Below, in pieces: positions 8,658-16,997 of a DNA stretch of 64,000 nt. Numbering within the stretch: the stretch's first letter is position 1; each line of letters opens with the position of its first letter. Origin of the DNA: KK5 sp034043675 (lineage in GTDB: Bacteria; Pseudomonadota; Gammaproteobacteria; Burkholderiales; Burkholderiaceae_C). Where the stretch lies: positions 310,001 through 374,000 of the forward strand of contig NZ_JAXCLA010000009.1 in NCBI RefSeq assembly GCF_034043675.1, read 5' to 3'. A program made the translations under genes and the position numbers. The notes beneath the pieces are model-generated. The model ran no database searches. It had not been told where the DNA came from and saw only the letters and a program-made list of their open reading frames with translations.

Positions 8658-9188
8658 TCAGTCTGCAGAGCCTGCTTTGACTCGCTGCGCCACGCCGGTG
8701 ACGGTGCCTGTCGCAGCCAACTGGCCGGCCTGGTTGTAGATCTCCTGCTTCAGGTCCACGGTCCAGCTCTGGCCGTCTTCGCTCAACACAATGGTGCCCG
8801 GGAGGATGACCTTGGAGAATTGACCAGACTTTGGATCGAAGAGCATTTTATGGATGGTCAACGTGTAGTGGCGGCAATCCTTGGCCGCCCATGCTGCATA
8901 GCCCGGACTCGTATTGCCCACCGTAGTGTTCAGATCCACCGAGTCCGTTTCGGTAAAGGTGCCACCCTGATTGATGGAGACGATCACCGTGGCTTTCCCG
9001 AGCAATTGGAAGTCCAGGTGCCCGTCCCAGATGCCGACAATGGGATTGTAGGTACCGGCACGGCACTCCTCATCACGGCCATGCATGCTGGACGGATCGT
9101 GCCTAGTGTCGGCCTGCGCGTTCGGTCCAACGGCCAAGGCACCGGCAAGCAGGACGGGCAGCACCAGAAGTCGCTTTGAGAGATTCAT
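8658..9188 (-). CDS. Secreted protein of unknown function, beta-barrel-like
   Basis: A 176-residue protein with a clear signal peptide (MNLSKRLLVLPVLLAGALAV, cleaved near AQA). The mature part has Cys in RDEECRAG and AKDCRHY, and rows of alternating beta-type segments such as GIWDGHLDF, TVIVSINQGGTFTETDS and TIVLSEDGQSWTVDLKQE, which suggest a lipocalin-like fold. A slightly longer start at 9203 is possible. It is the last gene of the minus-strand row starting at 10829 and would act in the periplasm or outside. I do not recognise a named family; the fold is inference. Confidence 0.6.
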   Translation of the reverse strand: MNLSKRLLVLPVLLAGALAVGPNAQADTRHDPSSMHGRDEECRAGTYNPIVGIWDGHLDFQLLGKATVIVSINQGGTFTETDSVDLNTTVGNTSPGYAAWAAKDCRHYTLTIHKMLFDPKSGQFSKVILPGTIVLSEDGQSWTVDLKQEIYNQAGQLAATGTVTGVAQRVKAGSAD

Positions 9189-9271
9189 TTGACTTTCTTT
9201 CATTTCTTCGTTTGGTAAGGTACAGGGGAACGTGGGAATTGCGGGAGCGGATGATTCGTTTGAGGTGATCT

Positions 9272-9997
9272 TCACGAGCCGAGATGCAGCGTGCGGTGCT
9301 CCAACTTTCGGTTGTCGGTGGACCACAGTTGCTCTGCCTGCTGCGCCATCGGATCAGGAAAGATGTAGGTTTGGCCTTCAACGATGCCTTTCACGATGTT
9401 GATCGCGGCATGCTCCGGTGTTGCCTTGTCCGGATACGGGACAGGAGTCGAGAGCTCGGTCTCGATCGGGCCGGGGTAGATGCCCAAGACGGTGATGTTG
9501 TGCTTCTCCATGCTCCCGCGCAGGGACTGCGTGAGGGAGTGCAATGCGGCCTTCGATGCTGAGTAGCCCGCCATGACAGGGATGGCAGAGAGGCCTACAA
9601 CACTGCTGATGTTTGCGATGGTTCCAGACTTGCGCGAGATGAACTGCGGCGTGAACGCTCTTAGCACACGCAGCGTGCCGAAGAAGTTGGTCTGCATGTC
9701 GTCTTCAAAGGTTCTCCATTCGCTAGAGATGTAGTCCCCGAAGGCAAGGGAGCCGGCGTTGTTGATGAGCACGTCGACGTCCTTCGCCACGGCGGCAGCG
9801 GCCCTGACCGATGCGTCGTCGTTGATATCAAGCTGGAGTGGTACGACCCGCGAGTCTGTGAACGAGGGCAATGTTGCCAGTGTGCGGGCGGCGGCGTAGA
9901 TCTTCGCTACTCCGGTTTTCAGAATCTCTCGGACGATCGCGGCGCCAATTCCTCGGTTCGCACCGGTCACGAGAATTACCTTGTCAGAGAGTGTCAT
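9272..9997 (-). CDS. Short-chain dehydrogenase/reductase (SDR)
   Basis: A 241-residue classical SDR. The Rossmann nucleotide motif TGANRGIG is at about residues 11-18, the structural motif NNAG at about 81-84 and the catalytic YSASK at about 145-149, with the Ser in ISSVVG before it. Arg-rich spots after the first beta-alpha unit (AAARTL) suggest NADP(H). AAAGGACAGACT leads the ATG at 9997. It is the middle gene of the TetR-flanked minus-strand row. The substrate is unknown; an oxidation or reduction of a small alcohol or carbonyl is all that can be said. Confidence 0.85.
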   Translation of the reverse strand: MTLSDKVILVTGANRGIGAAIVREILKTGVAKIYAAARTLATLPSFTDSRVVPLQLDINDDASVRAAAAVAKDVDVLINNAGSLAFGDYISSEWRTFEDDMQTNFFGTLRVLRAFTPQFISRKSGTIANISSVVGLSAIPVMAGYSASKAALHSLTQSLRGSMEKHNITVLGIYPGPIETELSTPVPYPDKATPEHAAINIVKGIVEGQTYIFPDPMAQQAEQLWSTDNRKLEHRTLHLGS

Positions 9998-10109
9998 AGT
10001 CTGTCCTTTATTCGTAGATTGCCGCTGGCGAAAAGTAGTCCACCGGCCAGTCGTCGCCAGCGATGGCATTCAATGGCAGGCGTTTGGAACGCGGGCGTTC
10101 CGTCCAAGT

Positions 10110-10829
10110 TCATGAAATAACGATGGATTCGAGGTCGAGTCGAAAAATCGACGGGGCAGCGAGATGCGGCCGGTCGCTCGGATCGCGGAACACCACACGA
10201 CGGTGCGTCGGGACCAAAAATCCATCGAAGATGCCGTGATCGAATGAGTAGTGAGCAGCCGATCCACCCGAGACATCCGGGGAGTAGTCATTGCGGACGA
10301 GGTAGCCTGCGTCATTGAAGTAGAACTTCTGTTCACGGCAGTGAACGTGCATTCCGGAAGGAAAGCTTGCCTTCAGAACCCGCCAGGTCTCACCATTCTC
10401 TTGATGCTGCGCCAGTTCCTCGCACTGCACGCCGTCCTTGGCGAGCAGGAACGGCATGGTCATGTAGTTGTGAAGCGCATATCCAATGAAGTAGAGAAAC
10501 TGACTCTCGCTCCATGGCGTCTGGGGCTGATAGCCAGCGAATGACTCCCGTGGTCCTTTGAGCATCGACAGCTGCACTCCCGCAGCAGTCTCAATCCTCA
10601 CGTGGTCGGTCTCGAAGACCCCCCGATGTCCCGACACCGGAAAGGGGGTGATGAGCGTCCTGGTCTGTTGCGTATCGACCTTGACCAAGACATCCCGCAG
10701 TCCATTGGGTTGCTGCTTGACTTCGAGTGCGCGACCACGGAGCGTCAGTCGAAAGTCGATCGTGCGCACGCGGCGCCAGTTCTCCAGGCCGCCGTGGGCA
10801 TCCAGTACCTTTTCCAGTAGATCTGACAT
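10110..10829 (-). CDS. Conserved hypothetical protein, possibly LolA-like fold
   Basis: A 239-residue protein without signal peptide, first gene of a minus-strand row. It begins with MSDLLEKVLDAHGGLENW, followed by regular beta segments (TIDFRLTLRGRALEVKQ, TRTLITPFPVSGHRGVF, KFYFNDAGYLVRNDYSPDV). The opening and the strand-rich body are reminiscent of LolA/LolB-type lipid-binding folds, but this is inference. TGAGGA precedes the ATG at 10829; an in-frame ATG at 10847 is also possible. Two operator palindromes lie 60-110 bp upstream, tying it to the TetR gene at 8001. Confidence 0.6.
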   Translation of the reverse strand: MSDLLEKVLDAHGGLENWRRVRTIDFRLTLRGRALEVKQQPNGLRDVLVKVDTQQTRTLITPFPVSGHRGVFETDHVRIETAAGVQLSMLKGPRESFAGYQPQTPWSESQFLYFIGYALHNYMTMPFLLAKDGVQCEELAQHQENGETWRVLKASFPSGMHVHCREQKFYFNDAGYLVRNDYSPDVSGGSAAHYSFDHGIFDGFLVPTHRRVVFRDPSDRPHLAAPSIFRLDLESIVIS

Positions 10830-10891
10830 GGGGTCCTCAGACTTCATCGATTGCAGGATTGACGCGATATTTCTATCCGCATCTGTCTAAA

Positions 10892-10909
10892 GTAAACGTG
10901 GTCGTTTAC
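10892..10909. promoter_or_regulatory. TetR operator copy 3
   Basis: GTAAACGTGGTCGTTTAC keeps both GTAAACG and CGTTTAC half-sites with a 4-bp centre. It lies upstream of the minus-strand row starting at 10829 and matches the operators at 7848 and 7877. Confidence 0.75.
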
Positions 10910-10923
10910 CTGTGGGTTGAACG

Positions 10924-10941
10924 GTAAACGATGTCGTATAC
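10924..10941. promoter_or_regulatory. TetR operator copy 4
   Basis: GTAAACGATGTCGTATAC is a slightly degenerate copy, 32 bp centre-to-centre from copy 3, reproducing the paired arrangement seen at 7848/7877. Confidence 0.65.
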
Positions 10942-11472
10942 CCACTCATTTCGCAAGGATATGGACTGTCCTCCGTCGCCATTGAGCCGGCCATGTCTTC
11001 GACTGCCGGATCGATGACCGACGAGAGAGTCGGTTGCGATGTGGGCGCCGTTGCCGAAACGGATCCTTGACCCAGCGGAGGGACAGATCGCCTAGGCGGA
11101 AGGCCGAGAGTCCGACATTCGGCGGGAGCCGGGCCGCGAGTTCTACAGCGAAGCCTCTGTCGTCATCGCCGAGGCGACATCGGGGAATCAGAAGCGCGCG
11201 TGAGCCGTTCTGCTCGCATTCGAAACCTCGGCTGCGCCTTACTTCACCTGCGGTGGAGGCTGCGTCGAAGCTTTTCGCAGCGATCTCGCTGAGATCGACT
11301 GGGCGGCCGGGATGACCATGGCCGCGGCGCTGAACTTCACGTGGACTGGCCTGACATCAGCACCGTTGCCGTGAACACGGACGGTCATGACGCCAAGCAC
11401 TCTTCCTCAAGGGCAGGTCTGGCGCAAGGCTGGCTAGCGTGCAAGCCGGGCGGTAATCGCAGCGACGTTGCC
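10942..11472. other. No recognisable gene
   Basis: About 530 bp between the operator pair and the LysR gene. Open frames exist (for example plus strand 11034-11315) but their translations are Arg/Ser-rich with no family motif, and no frame has a ribosome site with a plausible product. It may be decayed coding DNA, but I cannot identify it. Confidence 0.5.
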
Positions 11473-12381
11473 CTAGGCGAGCAGTTCCACAATGAAGTCG
11501 AGAAACGCCCGCGTCTTGGCTGGAAGGTGATGTCGTGTCGGATAGTAGGCGTACAAGGGGTAGCGCTCATCCATCCAGTCCGGAAACAGGTTGATCAACA
11601 GGCCCGCGGTAATCAGATGCTCTGCACCCAGCAGCAGCATCTGGGCGATGCCTGATCCCGCCAGACATGCATTGAGCAATGCACTGGGGTCATTGACCGT
11701 GAGCCGGCCTTCGGTTTCGACCTTGAGGCGCCTTCCCTTGCGATGGAACTCCCATGGGAATGCCACACCAGTCTCGGGATTCCGGAATTCCAGGCAACTG
11801 TGGGCGGGGCCGTTGATGTCCTCCGGTTTCGAAGGGTGACCGAAGCGGTTGACATATGACGGAGCAGCGACCGTCACGATGGCGGAATCGAGCAGCTTTC
11901 GTGCGACGAGTGTCGACGTCCTGAGTTCGCCAAACCTCAGGGCAAGGTCAAAGCCGTCGACCACGAGGCTGCCGAGGCTGTCGCGCGCAATGAGCTCGAC
12001 TTCGACATCGGGGTGGGCCCTCATGAAATCATCCAGAGGTTGCCCGAGCAACGTTCGGTAGAGGACCGGATCCAGATTGATCTTCAGCCGTCCGCTCACG
12101 GCGGATGCACTGCCTGCTGCAGCCGCGGCGGCCTCCTCCAGTCCGGCGAGGTGGGGCATCACCTGCTCATAGAACCGCCTTCCTCCTTCCGTGAGGGATA
12201 CGGATCGTGTCGTCCGATTGAACAGCCGGATCTTCAGACGCTTCTCCAGCCTCGCAATCGCCCGGCTGACGCCTGGCGGAGACATTCCGAGAGCTTCCGA
12301 GGCACCGACGAACGTGCCGGCTTCGACGACCGCGGCGAACACGCCGATCCCGCTGGAAAGGTTGTCGGTGCTGATCTTCAT
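11473..12381 (-). CDS. LysR-type transcriptional regulator
   Basis: A 302-residue LysR regulator. The winged helix runs FAAVVEAGTFVGASEALGMS, then PGVSRAIARLEKRLKIRLFNRTTRSVSLTEGG (residues about 14-66); the ligand-binding domain follows with GRLKINLDPVLYRTLLGQPL and ELIARDSLGSLVVDGFDLALR. It belongs to the group with RTTRSVSLTEGG, which often controls neighbouring oxidoreductases. It is divergent from the serine hydrolase/NmrA/aldo-keto reductase row starting at 12606, and the 224-bp spacer is AT-rich near 12500 with three GTCA-type repeats. Control of that row is the natural inference. Confidence 0.92.
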   Translation of the reverse strand: MKISTDNLSSGIGVFAAVVEAGTFVGASEALGMSPPGVSRAIARLEKRLKIRLFNRTTRSVSLTEGGRRFYEQVMPHLAGLEEAAAAAAGSASAVSGRLKINLDPVLYRTLLGQPLDDFMRAHPDVEVELIARDSLGSLVVDGFDLALRFGELRTSTLVARKLLDSAIVTVAAPSYVNRFGHPSKPEDINGPAHSCLEFRNPETGVAFPWEFHRKGRRLKVETEGRLTVNDPSALLNACLAGSGIAQMLLLGAEHLITAGLLINLFPDWMDERYPLYAYYPTRHHLPAKTRAFLDFIVELLA

Positions 12382-12499
12382 GTTTCTTCGCCTTCTCGTT
12401 GCTGGTGCAACTGCAATCGATCCGCTGGGGTCAGCCTGGGGGCCGGGAGCCCCAAAGGTACGACCCCCGTGCCCGGTTCGGTCGTGGCCGATTAGTGAT

Positions 12500-12545
12500 T
12501 AGCTGTCACTTATAAATTGTCATTCATGTCATTTTGTTCTCTTTG
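12500..12545. promoter_or_regulatory. AT-rich divergent promoter/LysR target candidate
   Basis: This short AT-rich block between the LysR gene and the serine hydrolase contains GTCACTT, GTCATTC and GTCATTT within about 30 bp, plus TTATAAAT as a possible -10-like element. It is the only AT-rich part of the spacer. The role is inferred from position and repeats. Confidence 0.35.
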
Positions 12546-12605
12546 GGTGTTTCACAGAATCCGCCCATCGAGACATCCGCCTCGCCCCAATGAGAGGAAC
12601 AGAAA

Positions 12606-13916
12606 GTGATCACTGAACTCAATCGCCGTCGTCTTCTGAGCGGTGCGTCAAGCCTGCTGGCTACCGCAGCCACGCTCAGCGCGTTCGCCAGCCGCGACAC
12701 CCAAGCCGCATCTCGCACGTCGGGTCCGAACCCGGCTCACAGCCGCGCATATCCATCCATCGACCAGACGCTGCAGCGAGCAGTCGATGACGGAACGGTC
12801 GCCGCCGTCGTAGCCATGGGCGCCACGGATCAAGGCTTGGTCTACCAAGGTGCGCGCGGCCAGGCAAACGCGACGATTCACGAGCCGATCGGCCCGGACA
12901 CCATCTTCTGGCTGCTGTCGATGACCAAATCGATCACCGCGACCGCCTGCATGCAGCTTGTCGAGCAGGGCCGGCTGAGCCTGGACCAGGCGGCCGGCGA
13001 CATCCTTCCGCAATTGAAGTCCCCGCAGATCCTCGAGGGCTTCGACGCATCGGGCCAACCGAAGCTGCGTCCTGCGCGCAGGGCCATCACGGTCCGGCAC
13101 CTGCTGACGCATACCTCCGGCTATACCTACAGCATCTGGAGCGAAGGCATCAGCCAGTACGAGAAGGTGACGGGCATGCCCGACATCGGCTACTCGATGA
13201 ATGGCGCGTTCGAGGCCCCTCTGGAGTTCGAGCCGGGTGATCGCTGGGCCTACGGCATCAGCATGGACTGGGTCGGCAAGCTGATCGAGGCCGTGACGGA
13301 CCAGTCGCTGGAGGTCTACTTCCGCGAGCACATCTTCGAGCCGCTGGGCATGCGCAACACGGGCTTCCTGATCGGCAGTGCGCAGAAGCGGCGCGTCGCC
13401 ACCCTGCACAGGCGGCAAGCCGACGGATCGTTGACGCCGGAGCCCTTCGAATTGAACCAGCGTCCTGAGTTCTTCATGGGCGGGGGCGGCCTCTTCAGCA
13501 CGCCGCGCGATTTCATGGCCTTTCTTCAGATGCTGCTCAATGGTGGCCGGCACGGCAGCGAGCGCATCCTGAAGGCGGACACCGTCGCGGCGATGTTCCG
13601 CAACCACATCGGGAACCTGCAGGTCGGCGAGATGAAGACGGCGCAGCCCTCGTGGTCGAACAGCTTCGACCAGTTTCCGGGCCAGCCGCACAAGTGGGGA
13701 CTGTCGTTCGACATCAACACGCAGCCGGGCCCCCATGGACGCAGTGCCGGCAGCGCGAGCTGGGCCGGCCTGTTGAACACCTACTTCTGGATCGACCCCG
13801 TCAAGCGAGTTGCGGGCTCGCTCTTCACGCAGATGCTGCCCTTCTTCGACGAGCGCGTCGTGAAGCTCTACGGGGACTTCGAGCAATTGCTCTACGGCGG
13901 GCTGCATCGCGTGTGA
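12606..13916 (+). CDS. Exported serine hydrolase, class C beta-lactamase family
   Basis: A 436-residue protein starting at GTG, with a Tat-type signal (NRRRLLSGASSLLA). The catalytic S-x-x-K motif is SMTK at about residues 105-108 (context IFWLLSMTKSITATA); HTSGYTY and the Tyr region GDRWAYGISMDW correspond to the second motif. Members of this family include esterases, D-aminopeptidases and class C beta-lactamases, and most environmental ones are esterases. It is the first gene of a row with an NmrA-like reductase and an aldo-keto reductase, divergent from LysR. Beta-lactam resistance cannot be claimed from sequence. Confidence 0.88.
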   Translation: MITELNRRRLLSGASSLLATAATLSAFASRDTQAASRTSGPNPAHSRAYPSIDQTLQRAVDDGTVAAVVAMGATDQGLVYQGARGQANATIHEPIGPDTIFWLLSMTKSITATACMQLVEQGRLSLDQAAGDILPQLKSPQILEGFDASGQPKLRPARRAITVRHLLTHTSGYTYSIWSEGISQYEKVTGMPDIGYSMNGAFEAPLEFEPGDRWAYGISMDWVGKLIEAVTDQSLEVYFREHIFEPLGMRNTGFLIGSAQKRRVATLHRRQADGSLTPEPFELNQRPEFFMGGGGLFSTPRDFMAFLQMLLNGGRHGSERILKADTVAAMFRNHIGNLQVGEMKTAQPSWSNSFDQFPGQPHKWGLSFDINTQPGPHGRSAGSASWAGLLNTYFWIDPVKRVAGSLFTQMLPFFDERVVKLYGDFEQLLYGGLHRV

Positions 13917-13984
13917 ACTTCAAGCTGCCGCTGCATCCCTGCGGCAAGCAATGCAACTAACCAAATCAGACAACGAGGTTGAAC

Positions 13985-14851
13985 ATGTACGCAATTACGG
14001 GAATCACAGGAAAGGTCGGCGGTGCGCTCGCCCGGACCCTATTGGCAGCAGGCCTGCCGGTGCGAGCGGTCGTGCGCGACGCCGAGCGCGCAGCCCCGTG
14101 GGCGGCACTCGGATGCGAGATCGCCAGCGCTCGGATGGAAGACGCCGAGGCACTTGCCGCGGCATTCGCGGGAACCCAGGGCGTCTTCATCCTGCCGCCT
14201 TCCGAGTTCGATCCGGCGCCCGGCTTTCCCGAAGCTGCCGCTGTCATCGATGCGGTGTCGGCCGCCCTGGTGAAGGCCAGCCCCGCCAAGGTCGTGTGCC
14301 TGTCCACGATCGGCGCACAGGCAACGCAGGTGAACCTGCTCACCCAGCGCACGATGATCGAGGTGGCGCTGCGGAAGCTGCCGATGCCGGTGACCTTCCT
14401 TCGGCCCGGCTGGTTCATGGAAAACGCGGCATGGGACATCGCATCCGCCCGCGACCGCGGCATCGTCGCCAGCTACCTCCAACCGCTGGACAAGCCTGTG
14501 CCGATGGTTGCCACCGCTGATGTGGGCCGAGTGGCGGCGGAATTGTTGCAGCAGGCTTGGACGGGCACGCGAGTCGTCGAGCTCGAAGGCCCACGCCGCG
14601 TGAGCCCCGACGACATCGCCGCGGCCTTCGCCCGGATCTTCGATCGCCCCGTGCATGCCGAAACCGTCGCCCGCACGACCTGGGAGCTTCTGTTCCGTTC
14701 CCAGGGCATGAAGCAGCCGCTGCAGCGCATCCGGATGCTCGACGGGTTCAACGAAGGCTGGATCGACTTCGAAGGGCGCCACGACGACGTGCTTCGGGGT
14801 CAGGTCGAACTGGAGACGGTGCTGCGCGACATGGTGTCGCACCAGGCCTGA
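13985..14851 (+). CDS. NmrA-like NAD(P)-binding protein
   Basis: A 288-residue atypical SDR. It opens with MYAITGITGKVGGALARTL, carrying the G-x-x-G-x-x-G nucleotide loop directly at the N terminus; VVCLSTIGAQ and TFLRPGWFMENAAW are hallmarks of the NmrA/NAD(P)H-quinone reductase-like group (QOR2 type). An in-frame TTG lies two codons upstream, but the ATG after ACGAGG is the likelier start. It follows the serine hydrolase by 68 bp and precedes an aldo-keto reductase, under probable LysR control. Redox sensing or quinone reduction is possible; the substrate is not visible. Confidence 0.8.
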   Translation: MYAITGITGKVGGALARTLLAAGLPVRAVVRDAERAAPWAALGCEIASARMEDAEALAAAFAGTQGVFILPPSEFDPAPGFPEAAAVIDAVSAALVKASPAKVVCLSTIGAQATQVNLLTQRTMIEVALRKLPMPVTFLRPGWFMENAAWDIASARDRGIVASYLQPLDKPVPMVATADVGRVAAELLQQAWTGTRVVELEGPRRVSPDDIAAAFARIFDRPVHAETVARTTWELLFRSQGMKQPLQRIRMLDGFNEGWIDFEGRHDDVLRGQVELETVLRDMVSHQA

Positions 14852-14889
14852 TCCTGCCCAGTCATCCCTCGCACACAGGAAGCACCACC

Positions 14890-15909
14890 ATGGAATACAG
14901 CACTCTGGGAAGAACGGGCCTGCGCATCTCGCGACTGAGTCTTGGAGCCATGACCTTTGGCGCCGGCTCGGGCATCTGGGGCGCCATTGCCGGACTCGAT
15001 ATCGAACAGGCGGGCCGCCTCGTCGCCATGGCGGTGGAGCGCGGCGTCAATCTGATCGACACTGCGGACGTTTATTCGCAAGGGCGCTCCGAGGAGGTTC
15101 TTGGGCAGGTGCTCGCCGCACAGCGCCTGGACGAGAGCAAGGTATTGGTGGCAACAAAGGTCCGGTTGCGCACGGGGCCCAGCCTGAACGATGTGGGGCT
15201 GGGCCGGTCGCACATCATGCGAACTGTCGAGACCAGCCTGAAGAGAATCGGCCGCGACCACATCGACCTGCTTCAGCTGCACAACCGCGATGCGCTAGTC
15301 CCGTTGGATGAAACCTTGCGCGTCCTGGGCGACCTGGTGACCCAGGGCAAGGTCCGTCACATAGGCGTCTGCAATTTCAGCGCGGCTGACGTTGAACGGG
15401 CGAACGCCATTACTTCCCGCACCGACCGTGCCCGTATCGTGAGCAACCAGGTTCACTACGCCTTGACCAGCCGCGACATCGAACATGAGATTGTTCCCGT
15501 TGCCGCGGCGAGCAATCAGTCGCTGCTGGTCTGGAGCCCGCTCGCCGGCGGCTTCCTGAGCGGCAAATACGCCCGGACGGGCGAGGTGGCCGGGCGCCGC
15601 GCGACGCTGAATTTCCCGCCCGTCGATGCGGCCAGAGCGGCACCCATCTTGGCCGCCCTGGACGAGACTGCAGCGGAGCTTCACGCCTCGCCCGCACAGG
15701 TGGCCCTGGCCTGGCTGCTGGCGCGCCGGCACGTCGCTTCGGTGATCGTCGGTGCCCGGACTCCCGAACAATTGGAGTCCAACCTCGACGCGGCGACCCT
15801 GTCTCTGAGCCTGGAGCAGGTCACCAGACTCGACACGGTCTCCGAAGTGCCGCTCTCCTACCCGTACTGGATGCAGCGCTTTCACGATCAGGACCGAATA
15901 GCTCGTTGA
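14890..15909 (+). CDS. Aldo/keto reductase
   Basis: A 339-residue (alpha/beta)8-barrel NADPH-dependent reductase. Catalytic residues are visible: Asp and Tyr in NLIDTADVYSQGRSEEVLG (about 55-73), Lys in VLVATKVR and His in DLLQLHNRD. The C-terminal cofactor site shows WLLARRHVASVIVGARTPEQLESNL. Length fits the AKR families with YghZ/Tas-like members. AGGAAGCACCACC leads the ATG. It is the last gene of the plus-strand row controlled by the divergent LysR. It would reduce aldehydes or ketones in the cytoplasm. Confidence 0.9.
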   Translation: MEYSTLGRTGLRISRLSLGAMTFGAGSGIWGAIAGLDIEQAGRLVAMAVERGVNLIDTADVYSQGRSEEVLGQVLAAQRLDESKVLVATKVRLRTGPSLNDVGLGRSHIMRTVETSLKRIGRDHIDLLQLHNRDALVPLDETLRVLGDLVTQGKVRHIGVCNFSAADVERANAITSRTDRARIVSNQVHYALTSRDIEHEIVPVAAASNQSLLVWSPLAGGFLSGKYARTGEVAGRRATLNFPPVDAARAAPILAALDETAAELHASPAQVALAWLLARRHVASVIVGARTPEQLESNLDAATLSLSLEQVTRLDTVSEVPLSYPYWMQRFHDQDRIAR

Positions 15910-16118
15910 CTGACCCGGCTTGCGCGCCGAACATTCCAGCTAGGCCGCGGGGTTGAATTGAGCCATGCCAGGAGGGGGCCGATCTCCACGGGCCCTTTCG
16001 GCGATCACCCATCAGATTGTCTTCTGCCCGCGCGTTCACAGGCATCGACGCAAGTGACATGACCGGTGCCAGCCCACCTACACCAACGGGGTGGCCGACG
16101 GGGCGAGACCCGATTGCG

Positions 16119-16147
16119 TTGAGGGCAAAGCAGGGCTTTGCCCTCAA
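16119..16147. terminator. Perfect 13-bp hairpin downstream of an SDR gene
   Basis: TTGAGGGCAAAGC and its exact reverse complement GCTTTGCCCTCAA are separated by AGG. It lies 8 bp past the stop of the minus-strand SDR and could end both that transcript and the aldo-keto reductase row. No T-run follows on either strand, so it may be a processing or REP-like element instead. Confidence 0.45.
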
Positions 16148-16155
16148 ACCCTTTC

Positions 16156-16896
16156 TCAGGCGTTTGCTCCGCCATCGACCGTCAAAGTCGATCCGGTTAT
16201 GTAGGACGCCTTTGGCCCCGCGAGGAAGGTCACCATGTTGGCAATGTCTTCCACCTTGCCATAGCGCCCAAGGGCGGTGATCGAGCGCAGGATCTCGCCG
16301 AAAGGGCCTTTGGCTGGATTCATATCGGTGTCGATCGATCCGGGCTGCACGACGTTGACGGTGATGTCACGCGGACCCAGTTCGCGAGCCAGACCTTGCG
16401 AGAACGCTGTCAGCGCCGACTTCGAGAGCGCGTACACGGACAGGCCGGCGCCGCCCGGGACCTTATCAGCGAAGAAGCTCCCGATGTTGATGATTCGGCC
16501 GCCACGGCCGAGATGCGGAATTGCGGTCTTTGACGCGATGATGGGCGCACGCACATTGACGTCGAGCGTTGCATCGATGTCCGCCAAGGTCATGTCGGCG
16601 ACAGCGGAGAGCCGAAGGATGCCCGCGTTGTTGACGAGGATGTCGATACCTCCGAGCGCGTCCACCGTCTGATCGACCGAGTTTCGAACCGCGTCCGCGT
16701 CCGCGCTGTCGGCCTGGATAGCGACTGCATTGCGACCCAGCGCCGCAATTGATCTCACGACCTGGGTGGCGGCGTCACTGGACCGCTCGTATGTGATGGC
16801 CACGTCCGCACCTTCTGCCGCGAGCGCCTTGGCAATGGCTGCTCCGATGCCCCTGCTGGCGCCCGTCACAAGGGCGCGCTTTCCGATCAGCGTCAT
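16156..16896 (-). CDS. SDR family oxidoreductase
   Basis: A 246-residue classical SDR with TGASRGIG (about 11-18), NNAG (about 89-92), Ser in NIGSF and YALSK (about 154-158), ending with the usual ITGSTLTVDGG loop. The fit with 3-oxoacyl-reductase-like SDRs is close, but this group is too broad for a substrate. It is divergent from a TetR gene with a palindromic operator between them. This one-gene-plus-regulator layout is typical of TetR-controlled stress or electrophile reductases. AGGATC is upstream of the ATG. Confidence 0.88.
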   Translation of the reverse strand: MTLIGKRALVTGASRGIGAAIAKALAAEGADVAITYERSSDAATQVVRSIAALGRNAVAIQADSADADAVRNSVDQTVDALGGIDILVNNAGILRLSAVADMTLADIDATLDVNVRAPIIASKTAIPHLGRGGRIINIGSFFADKVPGGAGLSVYALSKSALTAFSQGLARELGPRDITVNVVQPGSIDTDMNPAKGPFGEILRSITALGRYGKVEDIANMVTFLAGPKASYITGSTLTVDGGANA

Positions 16897-16906
16897 GTCC
16901 AGATCC

Positions 16907-16930
16907 TTTCTGTGTTGATTGACACAGAAA
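16907..16930. promoter_or_regulatory. TetR operator between SDR and TetR genes
   Basis: Perfect 9-bp inverted arms TTTCTGTGT (16907-16915) and ACACAGAAA (16922-16930) with a 6-bp centre lie 10 bp from the SDR start. It would cover the SDR promoter. Confidence 0.7.
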
Positions 16931-16964
16931 GTCTGAGCGTCTTGAATTGCCCTGTCAATGGTTT

Positions 16965-16986
16965 ATTGTGTCGATCACCACAGAAA
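16965..16986. promoter_or_regulatory. Second, weaker copy of the TetR operator
   Basis: TTGTGTCGATCACCACAGAA repeats the TGTG/CACA halves of the palindrome at 16907 with less perfect symmetry and lies just ahead of the TetR ribosome site. It is consistent with autoregulation. Confidence 0.5.
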
Positions 16987-16997
16987 AGGAAATCGCA

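Noticed and set aside
11034..11315. Plus-strand open frame before the LysR gene
   Set aside because: Arg/Ser-rich translation without start signal or family match.
12606..13916. Antibiotic-resistance beta-lactamase
   Set aside because: S-x-x-K serine hydrolases of this length are mostly esterases, and the context is metabolic, so resistance is not supported.
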